64,000 bases of DNA from NCBI GenBank assembly GCA_023653785.1, contig JAMKCH010012716.1:37898-101897 (forward strand), read 5' to 3'. The position numbers and the translations under genes are program-made. The notes under the pieces were generated by a model. That model did no database searches. It was not told where the DNA came from and saw only the letters and a list, made by a program, of their open reading frames with translations. This stretch comes from Ophioderma brevispina. Taxonomy: Eukaryota; Echinodermata; Ophiuroidea; Amphilepidida; Ophiodermatidae. Shown here piece after piece: positions 35,430 through 46,979 of this stretch (positions are counted from its first letter, which is position 1; each line of letters begins with the position of its first letter).

Positions 35430-36185
35430 ACCACTGCTGCGAGTTGCCATTGGGATGCTTTTCCTGCAGGACCCCATGAGAGGCATTGCACTGGGACGCT
35501 TGCCCCTGCAGGAGACGGCCGAAACGAAAAAACCAACTGCTGCGAGTTGTGGGGGACATCTGTGACTTTTGACTACCAAGATGCATCTTTGTGTTTCCCA
35601 GCATGCACTAATCCCAAAGTTCTTCCGGTTTTCTCTCCGAACGTCAAAGTGTAGTTGGGAACCTTCTGAATTTGGCAAATGTGTCAAGGTCAATTCTTAG
35701 AACCAGGAAAAGTTAGGTGAACAAAAAAGACATTGCGTTGTGTTGCCACTGGGACACTAGGGCCCGGGAGATCGCGTTTAGAAACCCGAATTCCGCTCTC
35801 ATTGTCGGCAATTCCGCACTTTTTCGCTGCATCAATAAAAACCAATATTTTCTTTTTTTTTTTTTTTTTTAATGGAGGAAAGAGGAAAGAATTTAGAAAT
35901 TGAGTATTCTGCCCAATGACCCTACGAATTCAGCAACATTAACGGAATAGCCGCACGTTATTAAGAGGTGTCGAATTTACGTGGAGGAGATTGGCCCAAA
36001 AAAACCAACTGCTGGTGAGACGTTTTTCCTAAGGGCCCATTACGGTCGATTGCTGGTGGGACTTCAATGCGTTCCGCCGTTTCGTTTTTTTGCTGGAGGG
36101 AAAACCATCCCTCCGGCACCCCAATTGCGCAATTGCGTAGTGCCAGGGCATTGCCGATGGGACGTGTTGTCGGGAGGAACCAGTG
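35430..36185 (+). repeat. six degenerate GCC-x-x-TGGGACG motifs
   Basis: Related passages: GTTGCCATTGGGATGCTTTT (35,450), ATTGCACTGGGACGCTTGCC (35,485), GTTGCCACTGGGACACTAGG (35,741), ACTGCTGGTGAGACGTTTTT (36,009), ATTGCTGGTGGGACTTCAAT (36,050) and ATTGCCGATGGGACGTGTTG (36,151). ACTGCTGCGAGTTG also stands twice (35,433 and 35,539). Spacing is irregular. Frames of 88-94 codons overlap but match nothing I know. Confidence 0.5.
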
Positions 36186-36506
36186 ACATGTTAGGGTTGG
36201 GTGGTAAATTGTGGTGCCACAATAGCACTTTGTTTTGCATACTGTACTGGATGATGCAACAATAGTGGAACTGCCTGGCTAAGTGTTTTATCCTCTTGCT
36301 TGGGAATATTGTTTAAATCATTAGTTCAGGTTAAAATTACATTTAATGGAGATTTAGACTTACAATGTGTATTGGTTTTGCAGGACTTGGCACACAGCAG
36401 CAGGTCAAATAATGGAGGCCCATGAAGAAGAAGAAAAAGACTGAGTGACACAGTGTGACCCAAACGAAACTCAAGCACAAAAAAGATCTACCAAGAACTC
36501 AACACA

Positions 36507-36800
36507 GTGAACTTGACAGAAGGCGTAGAACGTCAGACAAAAAGGGGTGAACTATTAGCATTTGGCAAATTTGGTAGATTTCCTCAGGAGAAAACTCATT
36601 TGCAGACTGCAGGACAGGGGAGGGAAGAAGATGCAGATGATGTATTTGGAAGACACGTTGCACATGAACTCAGGAACATCACAGATCCAAGAGGCAAAAC
36701 AGCTGGCTTAAATATTAAAAATACAGAATATTTTTACGAGGTGCAATTTGGTTTCAATGCCATTTTTTTTTGCCAAGAGGAGCAATCTTCGATAGAATGA
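36507..36800 (+). CDS. BESS-motif ORF, probably same MADF/BESS gene
   Basis: The 97-residue frame contains EEDADDVFGRHVAHELRNI, then TDPRGKTAGLNIKNTEYFYE (36,624-36,750). It resembles the BESS motif, D-x-x-x-F-x-x-x-[LV]-x-x-x-L-x-x-[IL]-x-[DP]-R followed by an Ile-rich helix, which in MADF proteins serves protein-protein contacts. Just upstream (36,417-36,480) a Lys-rich segment like a nuclear signal appears in another frame, with stops between, so the copy may be damaged. The start codon given is only the first ATG of the frame. Confidence 0.45.
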   Translation: MNLTEGVERQTKRGELLAFGKFGRFPQEKTHLQTAGQGREEDADDVFGRHVAHELRNITDPRGKTAGLNIKNTEYFYEVQFGFNAIFFCQEEQSSIE

Positions 36801-37314
36801 ATGGCTGTGAGGTTTATCCTTAATCTTTTCAGGAGAGAGGCTGCTGCTCCACGTCAATGGTCTGGTATAATCAAGACGGCGTAACCTTGCTCACATTTCC
36901 TTATTTGGAGGCTGTTCATAAGTGTTTTCCATGGTAAAAATGTTGGACCGCATCATCAGATGTTGACAGTGATTGCAACGGATTACCACAATTGACCAGC
37001 AAAATCTGAACTACATGTATGCCACATTATAATTAGGAGAATAAAGGTATGTTTGAGCCCAGATGGTTGTATGAGTCAATCCCCACAATGCACCAGTTTT
37101 GAAATTTACTTCAATAAGGTCATGTGATCCAACAAATAATCCTATTCTTAACACATTAAATTCCCACTGATTCAATCATTTTCGTCCACAAGGTCTAAGG
37201 AAATTTTTTGCTGATATTGAAATGTTTTGTGGTTCTAAAATCTCGAATGCTTTGTTATCCCTACTGACTGTGTCTAGTGCAAGCATTGTAGGATTGATTC
37301 AAAACACCCTCTGG

Positions 37315-37413
37315 TTTTAGCCTTTGCTATGTATTTATCGTGTCTATCACCACAGGTGACATAGTGCTGTGGCCTGTGTAATATGATGTGATAGATATAC
37401 AGCGAGGCTAAAA
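37315..37413. mobile_element. short hairpin MITE
   Basis: TTTTAGCCTTTGCTATGTAT at the left pairs with GATATACAGCGAGGCTAAAA at the right. The centre CACAGGTGACATAGTGCTGTGGCCTGTG folds further (shown only as its two ends, CACAGG and CCTGTG). About 99 bases in all. Confidence 0.7.
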
Positions 37414-37460
37414 GCAAATAAATACTTCATTCTTTGTGTAATTAAGAACCTTGATTATGG

Positions 37461-37724
37461 TGATGTGATCTGGGAAAACCCGCCACATGTCGCGCACGAC
37501 AGTTTTGAAAAATAAAGAAAGAAAATACCTCTCAAATCTGTTAATATTTTGTACTTTATTTTTTGTCAGCATTGGTATAAGGTGTAACTTTTGATATGTT
37601 TATCCTAGAAGAAAGAAGTAAAAGGTTATGGAAACTTTATTATTTCAAAACTTTGCAATGTAGTCAAAACTCAAAATATAAATTTTTGCACCATGTGGTG
37701 GGTTTTTCAAGATCGCATCAAATC
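37461..37724. mobile_element. foldback element
   Basis: The left end TGATGTGATCTGGGAAAACC-CGCCACATG and the right end CATGTGGTGGGTTTTTCAAG-ATCGCATCA are imperfect inverted repeats of about 30 bases around an AT-rich core. Confidence 0.65.
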
Positions 37725-38309
37725 ATTAGCTATTACTAAAATTATGTTAGGTTTCACCCCCTACAAATTACCCAAACTTTTTTTTACATAATCAGTTCAA
37801 TTGTTATATGCACCTTTGATATTGGCCCCCCGGATTGATCCCGAGTAACACATTGTGTTATAGGCGCTGTCAATACACGCTGGAGACGGGTAATGTCATC
37901 TTCACATCACACAGCTAGAAAATAATGAACTTGCATTATGAAAATTATCTCAGTGTTTAAAACCACATTTCAAGATCACTTGAATATTAACGTTTTGGTG
38001 TAGTAGGTAAGGGAACACAGATCTTAAAGCAATAATAACTTATTTTTGAAGAGGCACCCCAATTTTCCAAAATTGTTAAGATTTTGCCCAAAGTTGCAGT
38101 AACTGGTCGTAGTAAACGCTTACGTTAATAAGCTGAAAAGTGTCGCAAACAAAGGAGGAAATTTTGATGAAATTGACTATAATATCAGATGATCCCATTG
38201 TCAACGGATGTGGGGAAATTGCTTCCAATATGAAATACCTGTGAAATAAGCGCCATTGTACATGTCCTTAGTTATTTCATTGGTCCAGGGCCAATCAAGT
38301 TGGGTCATT

Positions 38310-38570
38310 TGTGAGGTGGCACTTATTTTATAATGGACGGACAGAATTTTGGCCATTTCCAGATCCGCCGTTAAAGTTTTAAGTACAATCAGGGATAGGG
38401 ATATTCCCAATTCTATTTACAAAAACGCTTGTTTTATGAGAAATACGCACTTTTGAGTTATACAGTTTGCAGGTGTGTTACTAGACAATTACCAAACACA
38501 ACCGTGCAAAAATCTCAAATTTGGGGAAAATTGGGGGCGTTCTCAAAATATGTGCTATTATTGCTTTAAC
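38310..38570 (+). repeat. dispersed ~230-bp repeat, copy 2
   Basis: TAATGGACGGACAGAATTTT, AGACAATTACCAA and GTGCAAAAATCTCAAATTTG are shared with 29,440-29,670. A smaller inverted piece of the family stands near 21,970-22,010. Confidence 0.75.
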
Positions 38571-39182
38571 TTTGCAGAGTATTATAGAAATTGACCAAAG
38601 CCATGGAAATCATGTCAAGTGAAAAAAATTTCTTCCAAATTATCCCTGGAAGAAGCTTTAAAATTAAAAAAAAAATGTTTCGAGTGATGCACACATTACA
38701 CACATGCGCACACAAACAGACATGTCTTTTGAGGCGACGTGACCTACATGGGATTTGTGAGGACTCGAGGAGTTACGTGAGTATTTTGCTCCCCAAAGCT
38801 CTCCGTAAAAGAGCATTTATAGCTTCCCTTATGAGCTTCTTGAGTGCATTGTAGGAGAGTGATTTGTAATACCTCTTGGAGGATCATGTTTGGTGTACAT
38901 GCAGTGGTAAATGTTCGAAAATCCTCCTTGAAAACTCCTTCTAATTTGACATTAGAGCTGTTAGGAGAGCACTGACCTCTTTTTTAAAAGACATTGTCTG
39001 CACAAACTTGTGTCACTACATTTTCCGAGACCATCATGGGAAAGCAAAAAAAAAAACAAAAAGGGCTGCAATTGTAATGTTATGCCTCTGAGGGCAAAAG
39101 AATATCTTTCGAGGAATGTAATTGGAAAGAGTTTCTTTTGTGTGAGCTTCTTGAAAGTTAGTATAAAAGCATGTGCATGCAT

Positions 39183-39250
39183 GCGTGTGTGTGTGCACAC
39201 ACACACACACTTGCCCATCCAAATGCACACACACACACCATACATACACA
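39183..39250. repeat. GT/AC microsatellite
   Basis: GTGTGTGTGTGC is followed by ACACACACACACAC and, after 14 bases, a second AC run. Long frames across it are low-complexity. Confidence 0.95.
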
Positions 39251-39676
39251 CAAAGCCACCTTTAAAATGTAAGAAAAAAAAATAATGGAGCAGAAGGAAG
39301 TTGATTTGGACTTGAATGCCAGTTCATTTGGACTTGAAGGCCAGTTAATAATTTTAAAATGCCAAATTTTTTCGTAACCCTGAATTAGTGTCTGATCTAC
39401 GTTTATCAGTTGTACTTGCTACTCAGACAAGATATTTCATTAACAAAAGCATATGCACCATGATAAAAGTTCATCCTGTGTAATAACCCCATCTGCAGTG
39501 CACTAAGAATTGAATTTTTATAACAAAGTGGCATTTTTCATGCTTCATTTTCATAAATTTTCAAAATCCATGTGTTTTGACATGTCTGTGGGGTAGATCA
39601 GTATAGGGGAGATTTTTTCCGATTAACGAGAATGCCGATCTTTGGGACTGATATCGTTACTGATAAACCGATGATA

Positions 39677-40295
39677 CGAGGGGTGATTGAGAAGTTCTAA
39701 GCCTAAGTAGAAAGAAATGCGTAAAAGTTCAATTTTTGTAAAACGTCTATACAGTTTCATTCTTCAATGAAAATTCCAGAATTTCAGGTGGAATAGCTGT
39801 TTCTATAATTTTTTAACTTGCAAGTAATCAACATTGGAGAAGTTGTCATGCCGGACTATTGAAGGCACTTACCGAGAACTTAAAAAGTTGAGGAGTTTCT
39901 CTGTTTTCAATCTTTGGGAAGAGATAGTCAGTTCAGACGGGGTGCCAAATCGTGTGAATAGGCTGGGAATGTTCTAACCAGATGAAGCCACACGGCTGGA
40001 TTTGCAGTCATGGCGGTACGCACAAAACCACAGACTTATGGACTGCGGCATTGTCATGATGGAAGAGCACCCTCGATGTCAGCTTTCCTCTCAACTTAAT
40101 TTTCTCGCGTAATTGCTTCAATAGGTCCGGCAAAACTCTCAATGTTTGATTACCTGTAAATTTAAAAATAGAACAGATATACACATGCAACTTCTGGAAT
40201 TTTCATTTGAAGAATGAAACTGTAGACGGTGTAAATTTGAACTTTGTAGCATATCTCTTTCTACCTTAGGCTTAGAACTTATCAATCACCCCTTG
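39677..40295 (-). mobile_element. mariner-like element with ~105-bp inverted repeats
   Basis: The two ends are inverted copies of each other over about 105 bases (39,677-39,781 and 40,193-40,295). They start CGAGGGGTGATTGAGAAGTT and, from the other side, CAAGGGGTGATTGATAAGTT. Both are flanked by TA, the target duplication of the Tc1/mariner superfamily. The 410-base middle carries decayed transposase. Total length is 619 bases against about 1.3 kb for a full mariner, so it is an internal deletion derivative. Confidence 0.85.
40008..40190 (-). pseudogene. mariner transposase C-terminal fragment
   Basis: The - strand frame contains LREKIKLRGKLTSRVLFHHD followed by NAAVHKS. The H-x-D-N-A-x-x-H motif holds the second catalytic Asp of the mariner DD34D triad (codons near 40,050-40,056). 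The protein breaks off after about 60 residues and the third Asp region is missing. Confidence 0.75.
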
Positions 40296-42500
40296 TATTA
40301 TGTTAATATTTTTGTTTTTATGACATTTTCAATATATGTGGACAGCAGTAAGGGAAAAGCAGAAGCATATCTGGAAATCCCACTGTCGTATTTACCAAAT
40401 GAAGGCCAAGTATATTTGTAGATTAAAACTTGACTTTGCTTTTTTATTTTGGAACTTTCAGTATTTATTTCATAATATCAACAAATGTATCAAAAGATTA
40501 AAATTGAATTTGTTTGATATCTAAAGAGTGAAAACTATAGGGTTTATTGAAAAAAAACAGTCTCACAGTAAACCTTAGGTTGTAGGGAGGATGTTAAAGT
40601 GAGAATATTACAGTGTGTAATATGTTCAAAAATGCAATTTAATTCAATGGGTGATTCACAGTAAAGTACCTACATGTAAAATGTAACATTGTTGTAAAAA
40701 AATGTTTGAGCTAATTAAAAGCATTTGTAAGCTAAATTCTTGTTACTAAATTTTTATTTTCAATGTTAAGGTTGTGTAGATTTGGACACACTGTTACGGA
40801 CTGTTATGAACGGGGCTATATCGAAAAAAATTTTGTAGTGTAAATTGCTAGATTTGTACCTGTGTTACACACTGATCTGACCAAGGTTATTACCTCAATG
40901 AAATGGAAGCAATAGCTGGTGTGTACCTTAAGAAAATATATTCACATCTGAAGTTTTTTTATTAAAATAAGTTTGAAAACACAATGTTTACGACCATTGT
41001 ATGTCAAATGGAACTGAGCTCTAAATTTCTTACGCTAATAGGAACACTCGGTGATGTGTCAATTTGGGTGGGCCCATCTAATCTTCTTTCAGTTTTTACA
41101 AACAAACTTACAAAAATCGGTTAATATTATTCATACCAACATTGTTAGAATCAATTATTTGAAATGTTATTTTTTTCCCAAGAAAGTGACCATTAGAGCA
41201 CATTTTTTTGTTAAGATTAAAAAGTGTCACTTAACACAAAAGGATTTCACTTTGTATCTCTCCTTACCTATAGCCGTAACTTATGTGGAAAGTTATATAA
41301 ATCAGTATTCAACATTCTTCAAATTGGAAAGAATTCTGCAAAGTCTGATAGGTACTGTTACTGTGAGAAAACCAAGAGGTTCTATATAGATAGAGAGGAA
41401 AAATGATACGTAATCTTTGAAATTCATCGTCTAGCATGTTTGCCGACCACAAGAAAACATAGAAGTACCAACAAAGAAAGCAATGGCTGCCTCCCCTTCT
41501 TCCACATACTGTGGGTGCCGCTTGCATATACACTAATCGGTAAGTGCATACAAATTGATGTATGTGTTAGAGGTGGCAGGTGTATGTATGTGGTAATAAT
41601 AGGCACCTGGAATCATTGTGCTCAGGATACTCTTTTTTTCTCATAATGCAAGCGCGCTTAGGTGAAAAAGATGATTCATTGAGGCGGTTATTTAAATCAA
41701 GACGACTGATGAGTCATTTCATTCGTTGTGTGGCCATGGTAGGACAAATTTAACCACCCAATAGCCACACACATCCAACAACTGATATTTTGCCGGATTG
41801 TTTGTATCGAATTGACATTATGTGTGATTATTACAAGCACCCCAAACTAATAATTATTCCGTGCAATATTTCAAAATGTCAGCGCCCAGCACGGACGACT
41901 GGTTTTGAATGGGCTTCACCCCCCTTGGTCAAAACACCCAACTCTATTTAGGTCCTGGTAACACATACTTGCAGAGAGGGTTCAGATGAATTCCATCTCT
42001 CATGTGATAGATGCAGGCTTCAAAATGGAAATATAATTTTGAACATAATTCTGGCAGACACCTGTCCTTTCCAGTTGGAGGGTATGGAAGATATAAAGTC
42101 CAGTATACATACATGTTGTATTACAGTTGGTAATTTATCATCAACCTTTCAAAAGGATGATGGATATAAGGAATTCATCTCAAATGCTAGGCATATATTC
42201 ATAACTTTTTGTTTAATACTGTTCTAAATCAGAAAATGGGGCAACATTTTGGCTCAAATGTCACTAAAACTGCAAATATTGTCTATCAAAAAAAGTCTAT
42301 TCTATGATACCGCATCAATGGGATCAATGAACCTTAAATTAATTTGTTGTGTAAAAAGGCCTTATTATTCTTATCCTTTTTCATTGGAGTAAAATGTTGA
42401 TTTTAAAAACAAAAAGTTAATATCCCACCAATGACATTGACACAGTACTAGTAATGTGCCAAATGTGCAATGATATCTATGTAGTTATGTTGTGTGAGTT
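40296..42500. other. no gene seen
   Basis: Very AT-rich. The 112-codon + frame at 41,051-41,389 is Phe/Ile/Lys-rich and has no motif, probably chance. Confidence 0.45.
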
Positions 42501-42519
42501 CATTGAAGCCGTTCTGACA

Positions 42520-42850
42520 TTAAAGCGGCGGGGCCACTGGCACATTTTCACAAAATATGAAATTTATTCAAGTTTGCTCTCAAATGATAGTCTAAGCCAT
42601 TGGAAGAACAGCGATACATTTACACAAACAAAATAATTTAAAATTATCAATGCTAACTCAGCCACACACATAGTAATTAATGTCGCGGCGACATTAATTA
42701 TAAAATCGTTCTGTTTACCCGAAGGGAGATGATTTGGTCTTAATCATTCAGGGGTAAGGGCTTTGTATATAAACGCTTACAACCATGCAAAAATATCGAT
42801 TTTGAAAAATCTTGAGGGCGCCCTATTTTCAAATGTGCCAGTGTCTTTAA
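42520..42850. mobile_element. TTAA-flanked MITE, CACTGGCACATTT family (copy 1)
   Basis: The left end is TTAAAGCGGCGGGGCCACTG and the right end, read inwards, TTAAAGACACTGGCACATTT. Internal blocks AAATGATAGTCTAAGCC, AAAATCGTTCTGTTTACC and AAAAATATCGATTTTGAAAA are shared with the copy at 63.4-64.0 kb. Confidence 0.8.
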
Positions 42851-43879
42851 TTTAAACATATCCAATGCTAACAGCCCACACACCTTGATCGAGTGGGGCT
42901 TTTAAAGTTTGAAACACTGAAAATTTCACTGGTCTATCAGCAAAGAGTAACCAAAAGAGTAAATTCCACTCTTTCACATTAAGAGTACGGTAAAAAAGTT
43001 GTCACTTGCTGTTAATTTGGGTCTCATATAGGGGGTATCCAACTCAATAATTAAGGAGGAATATGAGATCGATGAATTTTTATTTTCCTTGACTGGATTA
43101 CTCGGCTATCTTGCTATGTAAATCCTATTGGACGAAGACGTAAGATTTGGAAATGACAGGGTTCATGCATAACTAGACGAAATGTTTGTATTTGTGATAA
43201 GTTTTCGTGGAAACGTATGAAAGGCTAAGAAGTAATTGATTAGGCTTTGATGACAAATAATTTGGTGGGTGATCGATCCATCGTAATGCAAATCGCACAT
43301 AATTTTTCTTGAGACAAATATACTATTATCGGCGTGTTTTTTGTCAATGCTAGGTCGTAAGTACAATTAGCTGCCATTTGTCAGGGAAATTCTCATCAAA
43401 CCTACTATTATGCCAAGTTCTTTATACCATTGATAAAGCGTCCCTTGAACCATTTCAAGAGCCATGACTTCAAGGAAAGGAAAGTGAGTTATCCCAATAC
43501 AGGCCAGCATAACAGATTATTCACATGGCAAGCTATTGGCACTTAAAACCTCTTGCACTCACACCACAATATAATTTGAGACGTTGAATGAAACAGCAGT
43601 TGAACCCAACTATGAAGGGAGATGACATTGATATGAGTCTATAAAATTCTCATCTTGATAGAATGGCCTTCACCCCAAAACGATCTGTAAAGTTTCCGCT
43701 GATATTTCAACCGGTTGAAATGGAGCTTAAAAACGTGATGGATTTTGTAATTCCCATGGAGTGAGTTACTGTGGTTAACCACATGGGCATATTGTTTTCG
43801 CTTATAACAGCCAAACCAAACAACCTTTAGTTTTCCCTTTAAAGAGACATTGGCACATTTGAAATATAGTGTGCCCGCA

Positions 43880-44358
43880 TATTTTGTTCCCCGCCAACTT
43901 TAGTTGGCAAAGGGGGACTATAGAAATGCCCTGCGTCGTGTGTGTGTGCCGTCCCACGCCATATCTCTGGACTAAGCAAGTGTGGGTGTCCATCTTCACA
44001 ACATGAGCATCTCAAGTAGAGGCGTTGGCTGGGATGTAAGTGGGTCATGTGACATAAGGTCAAAAGGTCCAACTATTGGTCAAATAGGGTCAAATTTGGT
44101 CAAAAATAGGATATATTGTTATACGCCTTGTAAACACGATATTTTTTGTTCTAAGCAAGTATGGGTGTCCATCTTCACATCACAGCCAATAGAATTTGTC
44201 ACCCATGAGACCTGGGTGGATGATTTCGGAGGTGGGGCATGTGGCATGGGTCAAAAGGTCAATGCGGTCAAATGGATTAAAGTGCTAAAAGCGTGGCAAT
44301 TGTGGCAGGATGATGAAACTTGGTGGGTGTGGTCAACTTTCAGTGACGAAAATTTGAA
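43880..44358. repeat. diverged leader of the half-site array
   Basis: It holds two related passages with GCAAGTGTGGGTGTCCATCT and GCAAGTATGGGTGTCCATCT (43,977 and 44,156), and scattered GGTCAAAAGGTC and GGGTCAAATTTGGTC. It looks like an older form of the sequence family that gave rise to the array. Confidence 0.6.
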
Positions 44359-45258
44359 GGTCATTTCAAGGTCATGTGGGGTCATTCAAGGTCAAATGGA
44401 ATTTAATTGCTATAGCCCTTGTCAATTGTGGTAGGATGATGAACTTGGTGGGTGTGGTCAACATTCAGTGCCGAAAAATTTGAAGGTCATTTCAAGGTCA
44501 TGCGAGGTCATTCAAGGTCAAATGGAATTTAATTGCTATAGCCCTTGTCAATTGTGGTAGGATGATGAACTTGGTGGGTGTGGTCAACATTCAGTGCCGA
44601 AAAATTTGAAGGTCATTTCAAGGTCATGTGGGGTCATTCAAGGTCAAATGGAATTTAATTGCTATAGCCCTTGTCAATTGTGGTAGGATGATGAAACTTG
44701 GTGGGTGTGGTCAACATTCAGTGCCGAAAAATTTGAAGGTCATTTCAAGGTCATGTGGGGTCATTCAAGGTCAAATGGAATTTAATTGCTATAGCCCTTG
44801 TCAATTGTGGTAGGATGATGAAACTTGGTGGGTGTGGTCAACATTCAGTGCCGAAAAATTTGAAGGTCATTTCAAGGTCATGCGAGGTCATTCAAGGTCA
44901 AATGGAATTTAATTGCTATAGCCCTTGTCAATTGTGGTAGGATGATGAAACTTGGTGGGTGTGGTCAACATTCAGTGCCGAAAAATTTGAAGGTCATTTC
45001 AAGGTCATGTGGGGTCATTCAAGGTCAAATGGAATTTAATTGCTATAGCCCTTGTCAATTGTGGTAGGATGATGAACTTGGTGGGTGTGGTCAACATTCA
45101 GTGCCGAAAAATTTGAAGGTCATTTCAAGGTCATGTGGGGTCATTCAAGGTCAACCACTAAGTTGTGGTAGGATGATGAAACTTGGTGGGTGTGGTCAAC
45201 ATTCAGTGCCAAAAATTTATGGTCATTTCAAGGTCATGTGGGGTCATCCAAGGTCAAA
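44359..45258. repeat. ~127-bp tandem array of nuclear-receptor half-sites
   Basis: Eight units begin GGTCATTTCAAGGTCATG at 44,359, 44,484, 44,611, 44,738, 44,865, 44,992, 45,118 and 45,221. The steps are 125-127 bases, with a last shortened step of 103. Units are nearly identical. Each contains AGGTCA-5-AGGTCA-4-GGGTCA-4-AGGTCA (the third site is a perfect AGGTCA in the units at 44,484 and 44,865). Readings of the array as protein (about 60-residue frames) only reflect the repeat. Confidence 0.95.
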
Positions 45259-45420
45259 TCCATACAAATGGTAGTATGGGCATGAAAACTAGGGTGTATT
45301 TGTAGTACGATCATTGCGAAAATTTGAAGGTCATATTAAGGTCATGGGGTTATTCAATCAAAAAAAAAATTACTATCGGCGACGGGCGGGGGACCTTTGT
45401 GGTCGAGAACCGTCCCGCCT
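45259..45420. repeat. diverged trailer of the array
   Basis: Further AAGGTCATATTAAGGTCATG-type sequence is followed by GGCGACGGGCGGGGGACC and GTGGTCGAGAACCGTCCC. A similar GAGAACCGCTTG end stands at 46,978, where the next repeat block begins. Confidence 0.5.
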
Positions 45421-46979
45421 TGTTCAAAATTGATTTATTTTGCATGGTTTGTAAAGCTTTTATATACCTTTGCCCTCACCGAAATGCTTAGCCCAAATCA
45501 ACGTCTTATGGTTAAACAGAATGATTTGGATGAATAAATAACTGCTGAGTCATTAATTCAGCAACAAAGGAATTTGCGTTAAAACTCAAGAAAACGCACA
45601 CCAGAGTTCTTTCCCTGGCAGTCCCCCTGTTTGAACCATCCCCTTTGACTTTTGGGTTTTTAATATCAATGAGTACGAGTCTGTTAGACAAGTACATCCC
45701 AGTTCATAACTAATCTACTTTGCTACCTACATATTCACAGACTTTTTATGTTGCATAAACTATATTCTTCAAATACTTTGTGGCACCCCGATTTTTTAGA
45801 CTTACAAAACAACATGGCGGCCAAAAATAACCCAAATCTACTAAAAAGCGGCGAAAGGTGTTTTTATCCTTTTTGAAATTACACAAAAACTCTCAATGTA
45901 CTATTTTCTTTACCAACACAATAGTCTTTGCTTTTGGTAAAGTGAAATTTCAAGTGATCGAAGAATTTAAAATGGCTGCCCACAAACTCTCAATACATTG
46001 ATGGATACCTTACGTTTATTGTTAGGAATTATCATATGTAATCTGCTGCAACAACTCAATTGAACCTGTGTACGAATGCATAGGTCTTTGCAACTACAAA
46101 GCAAAATGTCTATTTGTTTGAGGCCGTTACCCAAAGAAATCAAAAAGCTGCCACATTGTTTAGATATTAGTAATCGACAATAACTTATTCTTTTTATATG
46201 ATCATAATCTTAATGAGCATGATTAAATTATTATTGTGCTAAGTACCAGAACACCAATGGGCTTTCATTTTGCCCAAATGACTGCCATAAGAAATACAAA
46301 TTGGGTGGTCCAAAATGCAATTTTTGACTAAAATCGACTAAAAAAAACGTGTATTTTAATGGATTTGAATCCATTTTGAATTTTTCCAGCTATTTTTAAG
46401 AACGGTAGCTATTATATTATGGTAATAATATTGTAATAACACCATTTAGCGAACGAATAATCTCCAACAATACAGTTGAAGGGATACATTACTGTAATTA
46501 AACATACTGTCAGCCATCTTTAATTCTTTTAGCCGCCATTTTGAAACATGATATCCCTATGTTTTCTTGTAGTAGACTCAACAATAGTTAACAATGCTCA
46601 GTTTACATTACGATAATATCCTTAAGAATAAACTTAAGGTAATCCCTCAATGTATTGAGCGTTTGGTGGCGGCCAATCCTGATTCTTTTGCTCATTGAAA
46701 TTTCATAAAATGATTATTTATTACGGCCCAATATTAATTGGTCTCGCTATGAAGTTTTAAAATATTGGGCTTGACTGCATCTCGCCCAATATTTGTGCAA
46801 CTCATAGCTCGACCAAATTACTCATCCAATTTATGAAACTTGGGACCACACATGCAAAGTGAATGATCATAATGATAATAAGGTCAAAGATCACTTGCAA
46901 AGGTCATCTTTACAGTATAAGATAAAGTGACGAAAAGGTGCACCGCGAAAGCAGATGACACTGTGGGTTCGAGAACCGC

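Noticed and set aside
39010..39285. Cys/His/Val-rich frames on both strands
   Set aside because: Translations of the GT/AC microsatellite.
43982..45000. Frames of 60-150 codons with repeated WNLIAIALVNCG- and GGCGQHS-type readings
   Set aside because: They only translate the 127-bp tandem unit and end at the same TAG in each unit; nothing suggests a protein.
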